A stretch of DNA of 64,000 nt, taken from NCBI GenBank assembly GCA_963855995.1, contig OY979723.1, positions 3,415,001 through 3,479,000 of the forward strand, given 5' to 3'. Of the stretch, positions 59,251-64,000 are shown piece by piece (positions within the stretch are counted from its first letter, which is position 1; the number at the start of each line of letters is the position of its first letter). Under the pieces are notes generated by a model, which ran no database searches, was not told the origin of the DNA, and saw only the letters and a list, made by a program, of their open reading frames with translations. A program made the translations under genes and the position numbers. The DNA is from Muricea muricata. Taxonomy: Eukaryota > Cnidaria > Anthozoa > Malacalcyonacea > Plexauridae.

Positions 59251-61433
59251 TCAAGCGCGGCATCCGTAAATTTCGACCCTCAAGGCAATACGCCCATACC
59301 AGCCAGTTGGATGAATGCGAATAGCTCGTGCAACAAAAGAAGGCACGATCAGGTTTTGCACAATAGAATCTTTGTCACTGTTTCCATGGAACACCTAAAA
59401 TTTAGGCAAGTTGAAAAATGAGAATTTTTGTTGGCAAGTAGATAACGAATAAACGTCATTTTAAATACACAGGTGATTGTAATTTCCGACTGGTCAACCA
59501 CTTCAGATTATTGCACAATAATCACCTTATTCGTAATCCTGACCTTATTATTCAAAACGGCGGCCTGTTTATGAGTGCAAAACAGAACAAAATGCCAAAA
59601 AGTTATCATTAAAGGAAAATGCCAATATACTTTTTATCGGCTTATTAATAAAAACCTTGGAATTGTAACATCCGTTGTTAATTTTTTGTAGCATACTTAG
59701 TTCCTGGACGAATGACATTGGCCATCCGCCATCTTGTTTTATAATTAGGTCTATTTTAGTGATGTCACAGCCTAGACTGTATAAAACTTGCTGTGAATTA
59801 GTTAAATCTCAATGAAATGTTCTTCAACACTTACGTAAAAAGTATATACATACAAATTCTGTTGGATTTCAACATTCAACATACTTGTTAATCGCTTCTT
59901 AAAGAGAAAAGACAATTAACCAGTCTGTGACTTCATGGGGTTTTTGAGTTTAAAGATGAGTAGTGCCTTTGTGTTTCTTAATTGTCCTTCAGCATTTTAG
60001 AGACTAAGCATGTTATCAAAAAATTAACAACGCATTTACAGTTACTTTAGAGGTTCTTGTCAATAAGCCTATAAAAATATATTGCTGTTTCCCTTTAAGC
60101 CAAAAGAAGCTTGCGGAGAAATCATGTTAGTGTTAAAAAATATGTAAGTGTGCATGTAATCGTGGTTGTGTTTTACTTGGTTAATAATATAAAAGGAACG
60201 GTATCTGGACTGTGATTGGTCAATTTCAGTGCAGTTAACCTTGAACAGAAGCACAAAAAATTGTTACAACAGTGCGAAAATCTGTAACAACGGTCCAAAA
60301 ATCTGTAACAACAGAAGAACCAATCAAATTTGACGTAGGAAAATGGGAGTGCAAATTTTCTCAACAAAAAAAACAAACTTAGCGGGTGAAATTTGAGAGC
60401 GATTGCGGTCAAATTTGGCTGGGTTTTTAACGAACTCTATTTATTTAAATAATATGCATCACTGTTGTGAAGTTCCGATTACTTTACTCGTATTTATCAC
60501 AACGTTACGGGCGTAAATTTAAAGTTTTTAAGGAAAAAGTGAAGGGGAGCGATCACGATGTAAGTACAGTATTGCGTGTGTTGTTGTTTCGAATATTTCC
60601 TTTTCGTCCTGCGGACTCGTGGAATTTTGGCGACATTGAAAAACTCAAGGGTGCATGTTAATTCAAAATTGCACGAGAAACCAGGCTATTACCTACAAAT
60701 AGGCTCAATTGACCAACAGACGTCTTTTCATCAAAATATACTTCTAAACAACGACTGAACAATAGAATGTTTTCACGAATTGCAAAAAACGTTTGCGTAA
60801 AATCGGATATTTCAGCCATCCTCGGAAAACGAACCGTGAAATATATAATCATGAAGAATTTAATTTTTTGATTGTCGTATTGAGTGCAAAGTATCAGTTG
60901 CACAAAAAAAAATTGTTGCATCGCTTTATTTGTCATGTTTTTTAGTCGAATAACAAGCTAACTATAATATTAAAGCTCATATACGTAATTTGCAAACATT
61001 AATGCATTTGAGCAGAACAGAAATGGTAAGTCAAGAAACAGTAAACGAACTGCCTTCCATTTCTGCTATCTTGGCGGCAAAAGAATAATAATAAAAAAGT
61101 TTACCGTGCACTTTACCTTAACTATGCCCCCGACTTTGTAACTAACGTAACGACGTCCAGACTTTGGCCCAAAGACTGAAATAGTGTAACCAGTAACATA
61201 CTGATCAGCATCATGACGTCCTTGAGTACTTATGCCCGTAACGATGGTATACCGTCCAAAATCCACTGCAAAATTTTGATTGCGATTATCATAGCGCGCT
61301 ACCCATCCTCTTGGTCCGTTCAATCTTGCGTAATCTGTTCCATGAGTGCTCCCAGATAAATAGCTTGTCGCTGCAAGCATATGATGGGGAATTTTACCAC
61401 TTTCCATTCCAAGAGCTCTCGAATTTTTACATC
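59251..61433 (-). CDS. Gene 8: divergent discoidin unit, 5' exons not located
   Basis: Two exons are clear. 61117-61433 (phase 1 start, 317 nt) encodes GCKNSRALGMESGKIPHHML, NRNQNFAVDFGRY, VTGISTQGRHDADQ, YTISVFGPKSGRRY. 59251-59394 (48 codons) encodes FHGNSDKDSIVQN, ARAIRIHPTGWYGRIALRVE, IYGCRA and a TGA. Both ends of the discoidin domain (GC...IYGC) are present. No 28-nt microexon, PAN exon or signal exon is visible up to the window end. A phase 1-1 exon at 63276-63407 could lie upstream in its place. It is the most divergent member in sequence. Confidence 0.75.
60170..60700. repeat. Dispersed repeat, larger copy of the 8095-8250 family
   Basis: It starts TAATATAAAAGGAACGGTATC followed by TGTGATTGGTCAATTT and ends near TTCAAAATTGCACGAGAAACC. 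Three short tandem repeats (AAATCTGTAACAACxG) lie at about 60275-60315. It is in gene 8 intron 4. Confidence 0.55.
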
Positions 61434-62027
61434 CTGGTAAAAACAAAAATAGTCATGACTACATGCAGCAGTGAAATATTGTTGTGACCGCGGTGAGCGC
61501 AAGGAAAAAGTCGAACATTACAACAAATAGTACCAAGACAATTACTTCCCTAATAGCATTGGATGCTAACTCTCGTGATTTTTGCATAAACTTAATAAAT
61601 TATCGCATTTTCGAATAACTATGCATTGGCGCTTATTGAAAATTGCGGTATTTGCTTAACTTATGATTGGTTTATTAACAATTATAGCATTGCGCACGAG
61701 GTGATTATCGCGGATAATTATGCCATAAATGCAAATCAGAACAAATTGAATTAACTCCTTGTCATCCGTCTTTGACAGACGATGTAACAAAACACAAGCG
61801 ATGTTCTACAGCTTACTAAATTGAATACAATTTTCTCTTCACATAATTTAATTTTAAAAATGATTTATAAACCTCTAAATGTCTTACTTTTCAAGCTTTC
61901 CAGCGATATTCATATCAGCTATCTATATATAAACAATATACACGCAAAGATATCCGATTCAGACTTCCAGACACATTTTTGTATTCAAATGTATTTTATT
62001 TGTATTTTCAATATTTTCAAAATCAAT

Positions 62028-63022
62028 ACAGGGTGTCCCAAAAAAATGTCCCCCGTGAAACTGTGGAGGATAGTTATTTAAGCAATGGCTCAGTTTGTAA
62101 ATTGATACTCTCCAGAGAAAGTTTAACGTCATATCGTCCTGAGCTCAAATTTTCAGATCAAAATGTTTAAATGTGTTATTTTTGCAGCAATTCAAAGAAG
62201 CAGAGTCAAAATTCTGACTTGTCCAAGTTTTGCATAATTTATCAACATTAAAAATTCCACGAGGTTACTGTACAGTGTGAAACTGTTTGAAAACACATTT
62301 AATTGGCAAGGTTTACACATAACGAAATGAAACATAAACTAGCTTAAATGCCATATTATCAATTTTTTCCTTCAACGTGTCCGCCTTCAAGTTCCACGCA
62401 TTTTATTGCTCTTGTTCTCATGTCTCTCATGGCTCGTCTAGCCATCCCCGTTCGTCGTAGTGCTACGAATCATTAGCGATTCACTCTCCTAGCTTGTCAA
62501 CTTTAGCTGGAGGCGTTTTAAATAGCCTGGCTTCCTGTTTGGTGATAAGATAGCACCATAAATTTTCTTTGCTCCCGAGTAAATTGTTGCTCAACCATTT
62601 TTGAACACAGATAACGGAAAAGAATGGATTTCATTTTCCCTGCGTGCTTTATTCGTGTTCTTGCAGCTTTGGTAAAAACTTTAATTCCCAAGGGCATTTC
62701 AATTCAACCAAATTCGTCTTACGTTGTGACATTTAAACTGGTTTACGTTCTATTTCGTTATGTGTAAACCTTGTCAATTAAATGTGTTGTTAAACAACTT
62801 CACACTGTACATTAACTTCTTGAAACTTTAAACGTTAATGAATTAAGCCATTGTTGCAAAAATAACACATTTAAACAATTTGATCTTAAAATTTGCATTG
62901 AAGAAGATATGATGTTAAATTTTCGCTAGAGAGTAAAAATTTACAAACTGGGCTATTGCTTAAATAACTATGCTCCAAAGTTTAACGGGGGGGGGGGAGC
63001 ATTTTTTTGGGACACCCTGTAT
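62028..63022 (-). mobile_element. Deleted mariner-like element with long inverted arms
   Basis: The ends ACAGGGTGTCCCAAAAAAATG are inverted at 63001-63022, each bordered by TA. Imperfect arms continue for about 300 bp (to about 62340 and from about 62743). Between them, the minus frame from 62598 reads MVEQQFTREQRKFMVLSYHQ and later text gives MRTRAIKCVELEGGHVEGKN and a stop. These resemble the N- and C-terminal ends of mariner/IS630-type transposases, so the catalytic middle is deleted. It is non-autonomous. Confidence 0.75.
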
Positions 63023-63275
63023 GTGAATACTGTAAAAAATTCAAGGAATTCGGCCTCACGACATCAGGAAGAAAACTAGATGAGATATCGACGATTATTT
63101 CGCTGAACATTTCATTTATTTTGGCTAATAAGAAGTTTATTTTCCAATATTTACATAAACTTGAAAATTGTCCGAAAACTTTGCGATCTTGCACGCGCAC
63201 GTGCATAGCATGAGAATCAGCAATGCCTGATCATATAAACATGTGGAAAGCATGCTGCATATAGGGTATTTTTAC

Positions 63276-63407
63276 CTATGATACAGTTTTCGGGTCCTAA
63301 CGACCCGTAGGGCGCTTTATTCGTATGTTTTGACAGGTGAAACATGATATCTTCAGGTAAATTTGACTGATTTCGCTCACGACAATTACGGCATGTTGAA
63401 GAATTCA
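63276..63407 (-). CDS. Possible exon upstream of gene 8 (phase 1-1, 44 codons)
   Basis: It is bounded by an acceptor (CTACAG at 63408-63413) and a donor (GTAAAAAT at 63275 and below), open throughout: NSSTCRNCRERNQSNLPEDI, MFHLSKHTNKAPYGSLGPEN, CIIG. It has a CxxC pair and a third Cys. The symmetric phase 1 would splice directly to the gene 8 discoidin exon at 61433. The domain is not recognised. It may instead belong to a gene beyond the window. Confidence 0.4.
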
Positions 63408-63841
63408 CTGTAGCTAATTCAAAATTTAATATTTTTCGCTAAAAACGGGCAGATAATTATGTTAAAAAAATGATAACGATTTATTCAGTGGTATTTCAGA
63501 GAATTTACAATACAGGATAGCAAAGACTTTCGAGGAGGAAAGTAAGGAAGACATAAAGTATCTTCTGTATTGATCTTTAGACGGAATACCGATGTTTTTC
63601 ATCGAACAATTAAACTGAACACGTTGTATTGTTTAAAATATCAAGAAAAATTTTCGGCAACAAGATTTAAACGCACACGCAAACAATCTTGATGACGCGA
63701 GCAAGGACAGTGACAAATCGAATTTGACGAACTGAACATTTAAATCGCCTGATGATCGAAAAATCGTGAAACTCAGAATAACGGTAAACGAAATTGTATT
63801 GAATATTAATATATATAATATATAACATATGTGAATTTATT

Positions 63842-63928
63842 CGCAACATCCTTAGATGGTCATATCACGCCATTTTGACGCCATTCTCACGTCGTCTTTG
63901 ACGTCGCGTCGTGTTTGCTAAACCTCGC
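63842..63928. mobile_element. Half copy of the GAGAGGTTTAGCAAACACGACG element family
   Basis: It matches 41586-41676 almost base for base (CATCCTTAGATGGTCATATC, then the CGACGTCGCGTCGTG arm) and ends CTCGC-TA. The left arm is absent. Confidence 0.75.
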
Positions 63929-64000
63929 TATTAAAATTCACCGAGTGGTTGGAAAGTAATTTTTAATCAAGAAATAGAAAACGAGTCGCGTGCGTTTATA

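Overview
The window looks like AT-rich metazoan nuclear DNA, most likely from a cnidarian and perhaps an anthozoan. That assignment is inferred from the gene type and the mobile-element families. There is no sign of prokaryotic or organellar content. Genes are split by introns with GT-AG borders, so most long open frames are single exons or shadows.

The core of the window is a same-strand (minus) tandem array of one secreted-protein family. I reconstruct eight units. The standard unit has five exons: (1) signal peptide plus the start of a PAN/apple domain, 130-133 nt; (2) the PAN/apple domain, usually 221 nt; (3) a 28-nt microexon linker; (4) the first two thirds of an F5/8 type C (discoidin) domain, 317-329 nt; (5) the end of the discoidin domain, 138-183 nt. 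Intron phases are 1-0-1-0 throughout. Six units give complete open models of 276-293 residues: gene 1 (188-6035), gene 2 (11656-18843), gene 4 (31815-35585), gene 5 (39305-44590), gene 6 (46007-50230) and gene 7 (53974-57695). Gene 3 (20576-25771) is whole except for a frameshift. Gene 8 (59251-61433, possibly to 63407) is a divergent, partly seen unit. A decayed unit lies at 27577-28300.

The array is actively rearranging. Genes 2 and 3 share a duplicated block of about 3 kb. Gene 2 appears chimeric, with a breakpoint inside a PAN exon near 14952. Five copies of exon 1 sit upstream of gene 2, only one of them intact. A gene 7-like exon-1 block is embedded in the 5' flank of gene 6. Introns and spacers are full of DNA transposons and MITEs, several with target duplications and, through the paralogues, visible empty sites. 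They include a 3.4-kb TA-flanked transposon (35931-39343) inserted in the last codons of gene 5, a nested foldback element made of 46-bp minisatellite units, a deleted mariner-like element, hAT-like MITEs, Penelope-like fragments with hammerhead-like cores, a tRNA-derived SINE, a LINE tail and a tyrosine-recombinase fragment.

In function, the proteins look like small secreted lectin-like or adhesive molecules (PAN plus discoidin). Sequence alone does not show the ligand.
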